NCBI RefSeq assembly: GCF_913776295.1
Contig: NZ_CAJYOJ010000022.1
Location: forward strand, 1 to 64,000
Length of the DNA: 64,000 bases
Reading direction: 5' to 3'
Origin: an uncultured Pedobacter sp.
GTDB lineage: Bacteria > Bacteroidota > Bacteroidia > Sphingobacteriales > Sphingobacteriaceae
Below, one piece after another: positions 18,474 to 27,447 of this stretch (position 1 is the first letter of the stretch; every line of letters starts with the position of its first letter). The position numbers were made by a program, and so were the translations under genes. A model generated the notes under the pieces. It worked only from the letters and a program-made list of their open reading frames with translations, was not told the DNA's origin and did not search any database.

Positions 18474-18674
18474 TTAAACAAAGCATTTTGTGTTTCCGGT
18501 AGAACAATCACCTGAAGTTCCTCCCGAACAATCGCTACTTCCAGTAGAACAGTCGCCTGAAGTAGCGGCGAAGTTTTCAATAGCGCCACCAACAATTTCC
18601 TGTAATTGTTTCTCGTCTAATTTTGCGATTGTTTCTCTGTCCAATGCTAATGGATCTAAATTAATTTTTTTCAT
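18474..18674 (-). CDS. lanA: Lanthipeptide precursor with double-glycine leader
   Basis: A 66-aa peptide. The leader (residues 1-30) contains INLDPL near the N-terminus, similar to the FNLD box that LanB recognises, and the Bacteroidota signature ETIAKLDEKQLQEIVGG ending at Gly29-Gly30. The 36-aa core has Cys at 42, 49, 57 and 64 and twelve Ser/Thr, arranged as near-repeats TSGDCSTG, SSDCSGG, TSGDCSTG. Core residue count and Cys spacing suit up to four thioether rings. It is the first gene before lanB, and the C39 exporter fits the GG site. Confidence 0.9.
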   Translation of the reverse strand: MKKINLDPLALDRETIAKLDEKQLQEIVGGAIENFAATSGDCSTGSSDCSGGTSGDCSTGNTKCFV

Positions 18675-18787
18675 GGTCTTAATTTTTGTTTTGATCTCTA
18701 CTCTATTCAGGTTTTTCGAGTTACACCTATTGTTGCGCTACAATATTTTTATGATCCAGTGGCCGGTGCCAATCGGGATTATTCCAT

Positions 18788-21142
18788 TTAGTTTGCCCTT
18801 TGGGTTTCCTTAAAGTTGACTGTTTTTTTATTGCCTCTTACTTTTGCCTTACCAAAAGTGTATGTCATCGTGAGGCTAAACCTTCTCGAATCGTAATAGT
18901 TATTATAATACTGCGTAAAATTGCTATAGTAAAGTTTCCCTCTGCTCATTGTGCCTTTGAGGATATCATCTCCAGCTGCATTAAACTGGAGCTTTCCATC
19001 AGCCATGGTAAAGCGGATGCCCGAAGCCAGCGAAGTCCTGCTTTCGCTGTATACATTGCCTTGCTTGGCCGGAAGCGCGTGCCAAAAATTCACAAATAAA
19101 CTCCAACTCTTATTCAGCACAAAAGTATTATAGGTACTATAGTAAAGTGCTGAACCATCTTCCAGCACTACATCAGCAATGGCAGACTTTGCATGGGCAA
19201 AATTAAAACTCAGAAATTCCCTGTTTTCCCACCACGGAAAAAATTTTAACCCAAAAGTGGCTTCAAGGCCGCTGTTGTATTGGGTAAGATAATTCTGATA
19301 ATTAACTACCTTTAAAGCATTGTTTACTTCGGTTATACGCCCATAACCGTTAATAAGCTTCTGCATGTATAAGGTAAGCGAAAAGATGCCTTTATACAGG
19401 TAAGAAACTTCGGTATTATGGTTATACGACGGTTGAAGCTGGGGATTTCCTGTGGAATAAGTATATGGGTTTGAATACCAGCGAAAAGGATTAAGCGCTC
19501 TAAAGTTTGGTCGGTTTATCCGTTTGGAATAGGTAAATGACAGGGTATGGTTATCGCTTGCCTTGTAACTGAGATAAAGAGATGGGAAAAAGCGTCCATA
19601 GTCGACTTTGTTTTCTTCATTATTTTTTGGCGAATACCCGCTAATTATTGAATATTCGTACCTTATTCCTCCCTTAACTGACCATTTTTTTCCAAGGTTG
19701 CGTTGCATACTTAAATAAGCAGCCAGGTTTTGTTCATCATAATCAAATTGGTTGCTTTTGCTTTCATCGATATTTAAATCACCATTTACCTTATTATAAT
19801 AACCGATATCTGAATTATTGCCGAACTTGGTAAATTTTGTACCCAGTTCCATTAATGCCCATTGGTAAGGCAACGTTAAATCACTCTGAACCGACCATAT
19901 GTTATAGTTGAGTACACTGGTATTACGCACCTGTTCTGTAACTGGATTCAAATTGGAAATCGTAGTAAAATCTACATTGGTATTTGGCAACGTGGAGAAA
20001 TAATTGAAACCAGTACTTAGTTTTTTTCCTTTCTTCCCTATTTTTTGATCCCAGTAAATGTTTAATGTTTGCGACACGGCCGGATTTTCCTGATTGGAGC
20101 CTGTACTTAGTATAGAGTCGGTTTGGTTTAAAGTTCTATATACGGACACATTATCTATCGCCATTAAATAATTGGTTTTACCGATATCGTAAATGAACCC
20201 TAAATTTGCTTTTTCACTGCTTTTATAATCTACCGACAAGTTTGCTCCCAGCCCTCTTTCGGTATCCTTGCGAACATCGCTGCTCAGAATCGAGTTACTG
20301 CCAATGATGTCAATTATTTCTGTAGGACGCGTTAGTCGGTAATTTTGCCTGACTTTAAGTGAGCTACTGATTTTTTTCGATTGATAATTTAAATTGGCGC
20401 TGCCTGCTACTGCACCATAAGTGGTTTGTGCATAGGTTAAGCTCACATTACCGCTCCAACCAACGTTAGGATTCTTTTTTAAAACAATATTGATCATCCC
20501 GCTATTTCCCTGTGCTTCATATTTAGCTGGGGGGGTGGTTATAATTTCGATTTTTTCTACATCATCCGATCTTAATGATTTCAGATAATTGATCAGGTCG
20601 GAGCCTGCAATATTCACAATTCTTTCATTGATCATTATCGATACGCCACTTTTGCCAACAATTGATACGCCGTTTACATCAACCCTTAACATAGGGGTTA
20701 GCGAAAGTGCCTGGCTTAAATCGGTACCTTTAGCCGCTATCGAATTTCCTACATTAAATACGATCCGATCGATTTTTCGCTCAATAAGTGGTTTGTCAGC
20801 TATAATAGTGACATCTTTAAGCATTACTTCAGCAATATTTTTAACCAATAGTGTCAAAACAGTATCTGTTGTTAAATTAAATGCCATCCGGTTTTCTTTA
20901 CTGCCCACAAAATTTGCCAGCACCTCGTAAGAACCTGGCACAACAGGTAAAAAAGAAAACTCCCCTTTTTCATTTGAAAATGTCGTTTGCAATAATTTAT
21001 TTTCCATCATCAGTTTGATAGAGGCATCAGGCAATGGCCGTTTGGTAGTATCACTGATGATCCCGGTGATTTTTAACTGTCCATAACCATTGATATAAGC
21101 CAACATCATAAAAGCAATAAGTAAGGTTTTGTAAATTTTCAT
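18788..21142 (-). CDS. TonB-receptor-like outer-membrane beta-barrel protein
   Basis: A 784-aa outer-membrane protein. The signal peptide ends around YGQ (residues 1-21). Residues 22-105 are a CarboxypepD_reg-like domain (KITGIISDTTKRPLPDASIKL), followed by a plug-like region (KGTDLSQALSLTPMLRVDV) and a large outer-membrane beta-barrel domain. It ends in a beta-strand pattern, SLTMTYTFG, before a short tail. The gene lies 113 bp upstream of the precursor and is divergent from the LytTR regulator. It could take up, sense or export a peptide; none of these is shown. Confidence 0.85.
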   Translation of the reverse strand: MKIYKTLLIAFMMLAYINGYGQLKITGIISDTTKRPLPDASIKLMMENKLLQTTFSNEKGEFSFLPVVPGSYEVLANFVGSKENRMAFNLTTDTVLTLLVKNIAEVMLKDVTIIADKPLIERKIDRIVFNVGNSIAAKGTDLSQALSLTPMLRVDVNGVSIVGKSGVSIMINERIVNIAGSDLINYLKSLRSDDVEKIEIITTPPAKYEAQGNSGMINIVLKKNPNVGWSGNVSLTYAQTTYGAVAGSANLNYQSKKISSSLKVRQNYRLTRPTEIIDIIGSNSILSSDVRKDTERGLGANLSVDYKSSEKANLGFIYDIGKTNYLMAIDNVSVYRTLNQTDSILSTGSNQENPAVSQTLNIYWDQKIGKKGKKLSTGFNYFSTLPNTNVDFTTISNLNPVTEQVRNTSVLNYNIWSVQSDLTLPYQWALMELGTKFTKFGNNSDIGYYNKVNGDLNIDESKSNQFDYDEQNLAAYLSMQRNLGKKWSVKGGIRYEYSIISGYSPKNNEENKVDYGRFFPSLYLSYKASDNHTLSFTYSKRINRPNFRALNPFRWYSNPYTYSTGNPQLQPSYNHNTEVSYLYKGIFSLTLYMQKLINGYGRITEVNNALKVVNYQNYLTQYNSGLEATFGLKFFPWWENREFLSFNFAHAKSAIADVVLEDGSALYYSTYNTFVLNKSWSLFVNFWHALPAKQGNVYSESRTSLASGIRFTMADGKLQFNAAGDDILKGTMSRGKLYYSNFTQYYNNYYDSRRFSLTMTYTFGKAKVRGNKKTVNFKETQRAN

Positions 21143-21512
21143 AATCTATTTAGGTTTTCCTCACAAATGACATTTTTCGCAACAACATGTTGCATGTCTA
21201 ATCGTACAGCCTTACCTTTTTCAGAATATTTAATAATTGAATGATTAACAATTTCATATTTTAAGCTATACAATGAAAATGATTTCCACTAAAGGGTCAT
21301 ATTTCGGGATAAAAAGGTGGTATTATGGGATAAGTTCCAGGAGTAAATCCCGGCATCATTGATCTTTTGCTCAGATGGCACTGAGTTCTGATAAAAAAGA
21401 AGTATTTAAATCCTGATTTGTTTGCAATGCATAGACATTGCATGTAACTTTATAACTATAGCATAACAATACAGAAAGACACAACAAATAAATTTAATAA
21501 CCCTACGTTGGA
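21143..21512. promoter_or_regulatory. Divergent control region with paired TTGCATGT motifs
   Basis: This 370-bp AT-rich spacer has no gene. GCAACA-ACA-TGTTGC lies at 21179-21193 and TGCAATG-CATAGA-CATTGCA at 21423-21442. Both contain the sequence TTGCATGT (21190-21197 and 21438-21445), one near each divergent start. They may be bound by the same regulator, such as the adjacent LytTR protein; this is inference. A clear TAnnTTTG box was not found. Confidence 0.45.
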
Positions 21513-22250
21513 ATGAAACTGAAATGTGTAATAATTGATGATGAAATAGAAGCAATTGAGGAAATCACTGAATATATCGCTAAAACGCCTGAGCTTGAAT
21601 TAACCGAAAGCTTTACAAGCCCACTGCTTGCGCTCAACTACATCAGGAATAATAGTCCTTTCGATATTATTTTTATGGATGTGGACATGCCGGAACTAAC
21701 GGGCATAGAGCTCTCTAAATTGATACGCAAATATACCGACAAACTAATCCTGACCACTTCGCATTCCAAATACGCGCTAGATGCTTTTGACGTGGAGGCA
21801 GATCAGTTTTTACTTAAGCCTTTTAATCTGAAGAAGTTCGTTTCTGCTATCGAAAAAGTATTGAAAAAAGACATTACCGATCGGAGGGAACAAGATGCAC
21901 AACAGGATTACATCTTCGTGAAGAGCAAAGAAGAAAACCTTAAACTGGTTAAACTTAAAATCAACGATATCGTTGCAATAGAAAGTTTATTGAATTATGT
22001 TAGGATTTATATGCCAAAAACAAATATTGTAACCCATATGAGTTTGAAAGAGGCGAAGGATCTATTTTTAAGATATAACAGCTTTATACAACTTCACAGA
22101 AGCTTTATAATTTCCAGCGACCATATAGAAGGGATTGAAGGTAACAACCTTACCATGAGCAATGGAAAAAAAATTACAATTGGCGACAGTTACAGAACTG
22201 TACTGAATGATTTTTTACATCGAAAAACCTTAAGACCCACATCAAAGTAA
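21513..22250 (+). CDS. LytTR response regulator
   Basis: A 245-aa regulator. The receiver domain (about residues 3-125) has the acidic pair Asp9-Asp10, the phospho-acceptor Asp56 in FMDVDMP and a Lys in FLLKPFN. The C-terminal LytTR DNA-binding domain (about residues 140-240) has YIFVKSKEENLKLVKL and IQLHRSFIIS. It is paired with the kinase at 22492. It is transcribed away from the lanthipeptide cluster, making cluster control plausible. A hairpin of 8 bp (AGACCCAC/GTGGGTCT, 22233-22262) overlaps its end. Confidence 0.92.
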   Translation: MKLKCVIIDDEIEAIEEITEYIAKTPELELTESFTSPLLALNYIRNNSPFDIIFMDVDMPELTGIELSKLIRKYTDKLILTTSHSKYALDAFDVEADQFLLKPFNLKKFVSAIEKVLKKDITDRREQDAQQDYIFVKSKEENLKLVKLKINDIVAIESLLNYVRIYMPKTNIVTHMSLKEAKDLFLRYNSFIQLHRSFIISSDHIEGIEGNNLTMSNGKKITIGDSYRTVLNDFLHRKTLRPTSK

Positions 22251-22266
22251 TCGAGTGGGTCTATTT
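22233..22266 (+). terminator. Hairpin overlapping the end of the LytTR gene
   Basis: AGACCCAC and GTGGGTCT form an 8-bp stem with a 14-nt loop and a short ATTTT tail. The stop codon at 22248-22250 is inside the loop. The T-run is weak. Confidence 0.5.
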
Positions 22267-22491
22267 TGGTCTACATAGGCGGATGTCCAGTTACGGTTAC
22301 AGTGATAGATGTTAAAGTTGGGTCAGAAATGGGTAAGCTTTTTTGTTTCCGAAAAACAAACAGTAATCGTTTTTTAAGTTTTGTTGTTTGCATAGCGTTA
22401 AATTTTTGCCCAAACTAAATCCTTTCTCGCTTGGAGTAAAAAAGTTTGGACGAAGGGGTATAATTATGCTACAGATAGATGTTTTTTTAGG

Positions 22492-23592
22492 ATGAGTAAG
22501 ATTTTAGAGTGTTTACGTACCTACAGGCTACATATTTTGATATGGGCTATTTATATTGCCTACGAAGTTGTTGTTACGGGTTTGTTTGCAGGTGTTTTTG
22601 GATCGTTAGTCAATTATATAATCCATTACCTCCTTAACATTTCGCTTTTTTATGTTAATGCTAAGCTCATATCCGGTATTAATGTGCATAACGGAAAAAT
22701 AAACTACCTGAAATATCCATTGTTGTTTATTCTTGAAATTATGGTTTACACGTTACTTCTTGCTGTTTTAAACCGGGCATTTACGGAATATAATCAACCG
22801 GTAGGGAAAAATCTGCTGGGTTTAGACAGAAAATTTCTGTTTGGGGCAACCTATCGCTCTATTTTTTTTATAATGGTATCCTCCGGTTATGCATTTCTCA
22901 TTCAGTTTATCAATGAGAAAAAAAAGTCAGAAATACTCAAAATCAACAACCTGGAAGATATTATTGCTCGCAGAACCGCCGAACGTAATCTGGTATCTGC
23001 ACAAAATGCTTACCTACGGGCCCAGGTTAATCCGCACCTTTTTTTCAATGCTTTAAGTTTTGTACACAGGAGGATCAAAAAAACAGATGATATTGCAGGC
23101 GACATGGTGATTTCTTTAGCGGATATGATGCGTTACGCGGTAGATTCGAACCCAACTCAGGAGTTTACCAAAATTAAGGATGAACTTGAACATATCAGGA
23201 GCTTATGCGATATTTTCAGCAAACTAAGCAACGATCATTTTAATCTCCGTATGATATGTGAAGTAGACACGATGGAAACCAGCATCCCTCCCCTGATATT
23301 AGTAACTATTGTAGAAAACATGTACAAACATGGTAATTTATCCGATCCTTCCGATCCAGGCATACTTAAGATATATAAGGATGCTAATCTCCTCAGAATT
23401 GAATGCGAAAACCGTATATCTGGCCACAAACAATCGCACAGTTTTGGTACAGGCCTTAAAAATCTTGCTGATAGGTTATCTATGTTTTCAAAAGGGGAAA
23501 ACATACTAAACTTTGAAGAAAAAGACCATAGGTTTATGTTGAAAATTAGTATTGTATGTTTGGAAAGCAAAGCCTTAAAAGTATTTTCTTAA
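22492..23592 (+). CDS. LytS-type sensor histidine kinase
   Basis: A 366-aa membrane kinase. Four hydrophobic segments are visible (about residues 14-36, 38-60, 75-95, 122-140), then a short coiled linker. The His_kinase motif QVNPHLFFNAL has the phospho-acceptor His182. The ATPase part has the N-box-like IVENMYKHG and the G-box GTGLKNLADRL. It presumably phosphorylates the regulator at 21513, from which it is separated by 241 bp with no gene. There is no sensor domain beyond the membrane part, so the signal may be membrane- or peptide-associated. Confidence 0.92.
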   Translation: MSKILECLRTYRLHILIWAIYIAYEVVVTGLFAGVFGSLVNYIIHYLLNISLFYVNAKLISGINVHNGKINYLKYPLLFILEIMVYTLLLAVLNRAFTEYNQPVGKNLLGLDRKFLFGATYRSIFFIMVSSGYAFLIQFINEKKKSEILKINNLEDIIARRTAERNLVSAQNAYLRAQVNPHLFFNALSFVHRRIKKTDDIAGDMVISLADMMRYAVDSNPTQEFTKIKDELEHIRSLCDIFSKLSNDHFNLRMICEVDTMETSIPPLILVTIVENMYKHGNLSDPSDPGILKIYKDANLLRIECENRISGHKQSHSFGTGLKNLADRLSMFSKGENILNFEEKDHRFMLKISIVCLESKALKVFS

Positions 23593-23819
23593 AATCAGAT
23601 TATAGTTCCTCTTAATACCAAACCGGACGAGATATTTTTCTTTTTTCGCTTTTTTTCACTGAAAAAGTTTTCCACATCTGTGGAGTCCAAAACCCGATTT
23701 CGTCTATAATCATACTTTAAACTGTTTAAACCTATTTTTTACCCAAAATGCAGAAAAAGTGCTTAAATTTTGATTTTAGGCACATTTAACTAAATTTGGA
23801 TTATACCAAAACCAAGTTT

Positions 23820-25151
23820 ATGTATCAATTAACTGTACCTGCAGATCGCGTTAACGAATCGTTAAGTAAGCACATTTTGGCCGATGGTTTCGACCTGACT
23901 TATGATATGGAAAAAAGTCACGGCGCTTACATTTATGATTCGAAATACAATAGGACTTTACTCGATTTTTTCACTTGTTTTGCTTCGGTTCCTTTAGGTT
24001 ATAACCACCCCAAAATGGTTAATGACGAAGCTTTTAAAAAGAATCTTTTGCTCGCCGCTTTGGCTAATCCATCGAACTCCGATGTTTATACCCAACAATA
24101 TGCACAATTTTTGGAAACATTTTCAAAAATTGGCATTCCCGATTATCTGCCCCATGCATTTTTTATTGCGGGTGGTGGCTTAGCGGTAGAAAACGCCATT
24201 AAGGTTGCCATGGACTGGAAAGTTCAGAAAAACTTCGCAAAAGGATATACTGAAGAAAAAGGTTTTAAGGTTTTGCACTTTGAAAAGGCTTTTCATGGCC
24301 GTACAGGTTACACGTTGAGCTTAACCAATACCTTACCCGATAAAACAAAATGGTTTGCCAAGTTCGATTGGCCTAGGGTAGCTGTTCCGGAGGTTAAATT
24401 TCCACTAACAGGAGATCGTTTAAATCATGCCATTGCTACCGAAGAAACTTCATTGGCCCAGATCAAAAAAGCCTTTGCAGCGCATAAAGATGACATCTGC
24501 GCCATCATCATAGAACCCATTCAATCAGAAGGCGGAGATAATCACCTACGGGAAGAATTTTTGATTCAGCTTAAAGCTTTAGCCGATGAAAATGATGCCT
24601 TTTTGATTTATGATGAAGTACAAACCGGTGTCGGGTTAACCGGTAAATTCTGGTGTCACCAGCACTTTAGCGAAAAAGCCCGACCAGATATTATCGCTTT
24701 TGGTAAAAAAATGCAGGTTTGTGGCATTCTTGTTGGCAACAAGGTAGACGAAATTGAAAGCAATGTATTTAAAGTGCCTAGCCGTATCAACTCAACATGG
24801 GGAGGCAATTTGGTTGATATGGTACGGTCCTCACAGATTTTACAGATTGTGGAAGAAGATCAGCTTTGTGAAAACGCAGCAAAAGTAGGCACTTACTTAA
24901 AAGATCAATTAGAAAACCTATCGCATCAATTTGATCAAATGACAAATGTACGCGGACGAGGCTTATTATGTTCTTTCGATTTCCCGACAAAAGAAATGCG
25001 CAATACATTTATTAGCAAAGGACTGGATAATAATGTAATGTTTTTAGGCTGTGGGGAGAGAACAATACGTTTCCGTCCGGCACTCTGTATTGAGCAGAAG
25101 CATATTGACGAAGGCCTGACGGTTATGGAAAAAATATTGCCTTTATTGTAG
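23820..25151 (+). CDS. lat: L-lysine 6-aminotransferase
   Basis: A 443-aa class III PLP aminotransferase. The sequence matches the lysine 6-transaminase subfamily: FAGGGLAVENAIKVAMDWK-like segment (residues 115-135), FHGRTGYTLSLTNT, IYDEVQTGVGLTGKFWCHQH, and the PLP lysine in FGKKMQVCG. It moves the epsilon-amino group of lysine to 2-oxoglutarate, giving aminoadipate semialdehyde. I chose ATG 23820 over TTG 23796, which only adds 8 residues. Its stop is 2 bp before a small membrane protein. A glutaryl-CoA-dehydrogenase-like gene nearby suggests a lysine-degradation link. Confidence 0.9.
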   Translation: MYQLTVPADRVNESLSKHILADGFDLTYDMEKSHGAYIYDSKYNRTLLDFFTCFASVPLGYNHPKMVNDEAFKKNLLLAALANPSNSDVYTQQYAQFLETFSKIGIPDYLPHAFFIAGGGLAVENAIKVAMDWKVQKNFAKGYTEEKGFKVLHFEKAFHGRTGYTLSLTNTLPDKTKWFAKFDWPRVAVPEVKFPLTGDRLNHAIATEETSLAQIKKAFAAHKDDICAIIIEPIQSEGGDNHLREEFLIQLKALADENDAFLIYDEVQTGVGLTGKFWCHQHFSEKARPDIIAFGKKMQVCGILVGNKVDEIESNVFKVPSRINSTWGGNLVDMVRSSQILQIVEEDQLCENAAKVGTYLKDQLENLSHQFDQMTNVRGRGLLCSFDFPTKEMRNTFISKGLDNNVMFLGCGERTIRFRPALCIEQKHIDEGLTVMEKILPLL

Positions 25152-25153
25152 GC

Positions 25154-25555
25154 ATGAAGAGAAAATCGTCGGTTTATTTGCTGCTCGCAGGGGTTTTAGC
25201 ATTGATCTTTTTTATGGTTAAAGATATGGTCAGTCAACCTGGGATTGACGATATGAAAGCTGGCTTTAAAGAAATCGCCAGATATCGAAACGCCAACAAC
25301 ACCGGTCCGGTACAACGGATTTATGTGGTAAGTGTTAAAGATTCCATCTGGAAAGAAATGGAGGATTATGGTAATTTAATGCCCCATACCAAATACGGAA
25401 ACACCAAAGTCTATTTTTTTATGCATAATGCAAATGTTCCGCAGAACTTACAGCCCGGAGAGGTGAATTTCGATCCGGTTTTCAACAAGGACTGTATTGC
25501 TCTGTATGAAAAAAGTGCGATGAGCCAGGTCGCATTTAATAAACATCCGTTTTAA
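25154..25555 (+). CDS. Small membrane-anchored protein of unknown function
   Basis: A 133-aa protein not recognised. A Lys-rich N-terminus is followed by one hydrophobic segment (residues 7-23), then a soluble domain with YVVSVKDSIWKEMEDYGNLMPHTKYGNTKVYFF (within residues 57-90). It starts 2 bp after the lat stop, so it is co-transcribed with it. Any role in lysine catabolism is inferred only from position. Confidence 0.75.
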   Translation: MKRKSSVYLLLAGVLALIFFMVKDMVSQPGIDDMKAGFKEIARYRNANNTGPVQRIYVVSVKDSIWKEMEDYGNLMPHTKYGNTKVYFFMHNANVPQNLQPGEVNFDPVFNKDCIALYEKSAMSQVAFNKHPF

Positions 25556-26085
25556 ACAGAAGTTAAACTTCGGGCCAAAACATAAAAATTCATGATTATC
25601 TGGAAATGAAGGGTTCTGAGCATTTGGCATTTTCAGTCCCGCTTTCCCTACTGCCAATTTGAAGGAAATTGGCATCCGTTCCAATCGGGTTTATATATCA
25701 AGTTTTGTGCCTTGAAACAAGCCATCGTTCAATAAACCTGACAGCAGCGAAAATCCTTTTTGCTTGCCGTACCCTTGAATATACTGTCATGCTGAGGAAC
25801 GAAGCATCTCTAACCGACGAAAAAGATGCTTCGTGCCTCAGCATGACAAATGCGCAAAAAGATTGAAACGCCCGCCTGCAGTACGGGCAGGAATGGCAGG
25901 GCAACAGCACCTATGAAATGCTGACATTTGTTTTCCTAACCTTAAAAAAACCTGCTATTTAGCATACAACATCGGTCTTTGACAAGGCTCAAACTTAAAA
26001 GTATCATACGTACCTAAGCTCGAGCCCGACCTTAAACTCACGAAATTCTACAACACTAGCCATTAAATTTTGTGGGTTTTCCAAA
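25556..26085. repeat. Intergenic region with dispersed repeat copy and long hairpin
   Basis: No gene was found in 530 bp. Positions 25651-25677 repeat exactly the 27-bp core at 258-284, and the flanking CGGGTTTA and AATAAACC segments are also shared. Immediately downstream, 25785-25848 form a long inverted repeat described separately. The remaining sequence up to 26085 is non-repetitive and gene-free. Confidence 0.65.
25785..25848. repeat. Long hairpin repeat (TGTCATGCTGAGG family)
   Basis: TGTCATGCTGAGG (25785-25797) pairs perfectly with CCTCAGCATGACA (25836-25848), and CGAAGCATCT (25800-25809) with AGATGCTTCG (25824-25833). The two nested stems total 23 bp. Similar hairpins are widely seen in Bacteroidota intergenic DNA (from general knowledge); mobility is possible but no transposase is present. 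Confidence 0.8.
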
Positions 26086-27447
26086 CTAAACAAAAGCTGA
26101 AAAGCCTGTTATAGCCCTACCTACAATGAGTGTATTAATTTCTTTGGTACCCTCATAGGAATAAATCGCTTCAGCATCGGCCACAAAACGGGCTACATTA
26201 TATTCCAGCAAAATACCATTTCCCCCCATCACTTCTCTTGCTTTACTTACTACATCACGCGTTCTTAATGAACAGAAAACCTTGGCTAGCGAAGCATGTT
26301 CATCTTTTAATAAACCCTGATCTTGTAATTGCGATAAACGGAAACAAAGTGTTTGCATCGCCGTTAAATTCGATAACATTTCTACCAGGTGATTTTGAAT
26401 CAACTGAAAAGATGCGATGGGTTTACCAAACTGTTTTCTGGTGCGCGTATATTCAAGGGCATTTTCATAAGCGCCACGGGCGCAACCTACCGCCTGCCAG
26501 GCTACTCCTGCCCTGGTCATCTGCAAAACTTTTGCGGTATCTTTAAATGAATTGGCATGTTGCAGGCGATCAGCTTCCTCTACCTCACAATCGGTTAAGG
26601 TAATTATTCCGTTTTGCACAATCCGTAGGGCCATTTTATCATGCATTTTCTCAACGGCAAAACCCGGATTATCCTTTTTAACAATAAAACCTTTTACTTC
26701 GCCACTTTCTTCATCGCGTGCCCAAATAATTAAGATATCGGCAAAGGTGGCATTGCCGATCCATTTTTTCTGACCGTTTAATATCCATCTGCCATTTACT
26801 TTTTTGCATGTTGTGGTTAGTCCGCCGGCAGCAGCAGACCCTACTTCAGGCTCAGTTAAACCAAATGCCCCGATAATTTTAAACTGCTGCATGAGCGGCA
26901 ACCATTGCTGCTTTTGTTCTTCGGAGCCACATAAGTAGATCGAGCCCATGGCCAAACCACTCTGCACTCCAAAAAAAGTTGATATGGAGGTATCAATCCG
27001 GGCCATTTCCATGGCTAAAATCCCTTCCATCAAATTCGATTTCCCCGGACAGCCGTAACCTTTATAGGTTAAACCACAGATATTAAGTTCTGCCAGTTTT
27101 GGGATAATTTCAAAAGGGAATTCCGCTTTGTTCCAGTAATGGTTAACTATTGGTTTTACTTCCTGTTCTAAAAAAGCACGTACTTTTAACTGAAGCGCAC
27201 GGTCTTCATCCTTTAACGCTTCATCACCCAAATGGTAAAAGTCACCTTCAATAGGCGGCAATTCTTTCTTCTTACCAGATCCGCCCATCATTTTCATCAT
27301 CCCCTGAATTTGTTTATCATCCAGGCTTGATATCGTCTCGACCATTTTAGGTAAATCGACTTTCTTCGATAAAGCTTCTAACTTATCGAAATCTACATGT
27401 TTAAAAAGATGATAAGCGTTTTTGAGAGAAGAAAATATATTGGCCAT
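26086..27447 (-). CDS. Acyl-CoA dehydrogenase, glutaryl-CoA-dehydrogenase-like
   Basis: A 453-aa flavoenzyme. It has FGLTEPEVGSAAAGG (FAD/substrate loop), WIGNATFADILIIWAR and the C-terminal YEGTKEINTLIVGRAITG, whose Glu is the catalytic-base position in glutaryl-CoA dehydrogenase. It has an extra N-terminal segment of about 70 residues not usual for the family. Glutaryl-CoA dehydrogenase converts glutaryl-CoA to crotonyl-CoA in lysine breakdown, which would fit the lysine aminotransferase at 23820 on the other strand. Other acyl-CoA substrates remain possible. ATG 27447 is preferred over TTG 27471. Confidence 0.8.
   Translation of the reverse strand: MANIFSSLKNAYHLFKHVDFDKLEALSKKVDLPKMVETISSLDDKQIQGMMKMMGGSGKKKELPPIEGDFYHLGDEALKDEDRALQLKVRAFLEQEVKPIVNHYWNKAEFPFEIIPKLAELNICGLTYKGYGCPGKSNLMEGILAMEMARIDTSISTFFGVQSGLAMGSIYLCGSEEQKQQWLPLMQQFKIIGAFGLTEPEVGSAAAGGLTTTCKKVNGRWILNGQKKWIGNATFADILIIWARDEESGEVKGFIVKKDNPGFAVEKMHDKMALRIVQNGIITLTDCEVEEADRLQHANSFKDTAKVLQMTRAGVAWQAVGCARGAYENALEYTRTRKQFGKPIASFQLIQNHLVEMLSNLTAMQTLCFRLSQLQDQGLLKDEHASLAKVFCSLRTRDVVSKAREVMGGNGILLEYNVARFVADAEAIYSYEGTKEINTLIVGRAITGFSAFV

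Larger units (their letters stand above)
5518..21142 (-). other. Class I lanthipeptide-type biosynthetic gene cluster
   Basis: Ten same-strand genes with short gaps or overlaps run from a beta-barrel receptor (21142) through precursor, LanB, LanC, an unknown protein, a GT25-like protein, a C39-ABC exporter, HlyD and GT51 to a NodB deacetylase (5518). The limits are inferred: the divergent regulators at 21513-23592 may belong as well, and the two distal cell-wall genes may only be co-transcribed. No LanP protease and no LanFEG/LanI immunity genes were recognised; leader removal is explained by the C39 domain. Confidence 0.85.

Noticed and set aside
18490..18813. 107-aa plus-strand reading frame over the precursor gene
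   Set aside because: It is antisense to the lanthipeptide precursor and has Pro/Ser-rich composition produced by the repeated GDCSTG codons; no start signal supports it.
22450..22480. TTGGAC and TATAAT-like sequence before the histidine kinase
   Set aside because: It resembles an E. coli sigma-70 promoter, but spacing is too short and Bacteroidota use TAnnTTTG boxes.
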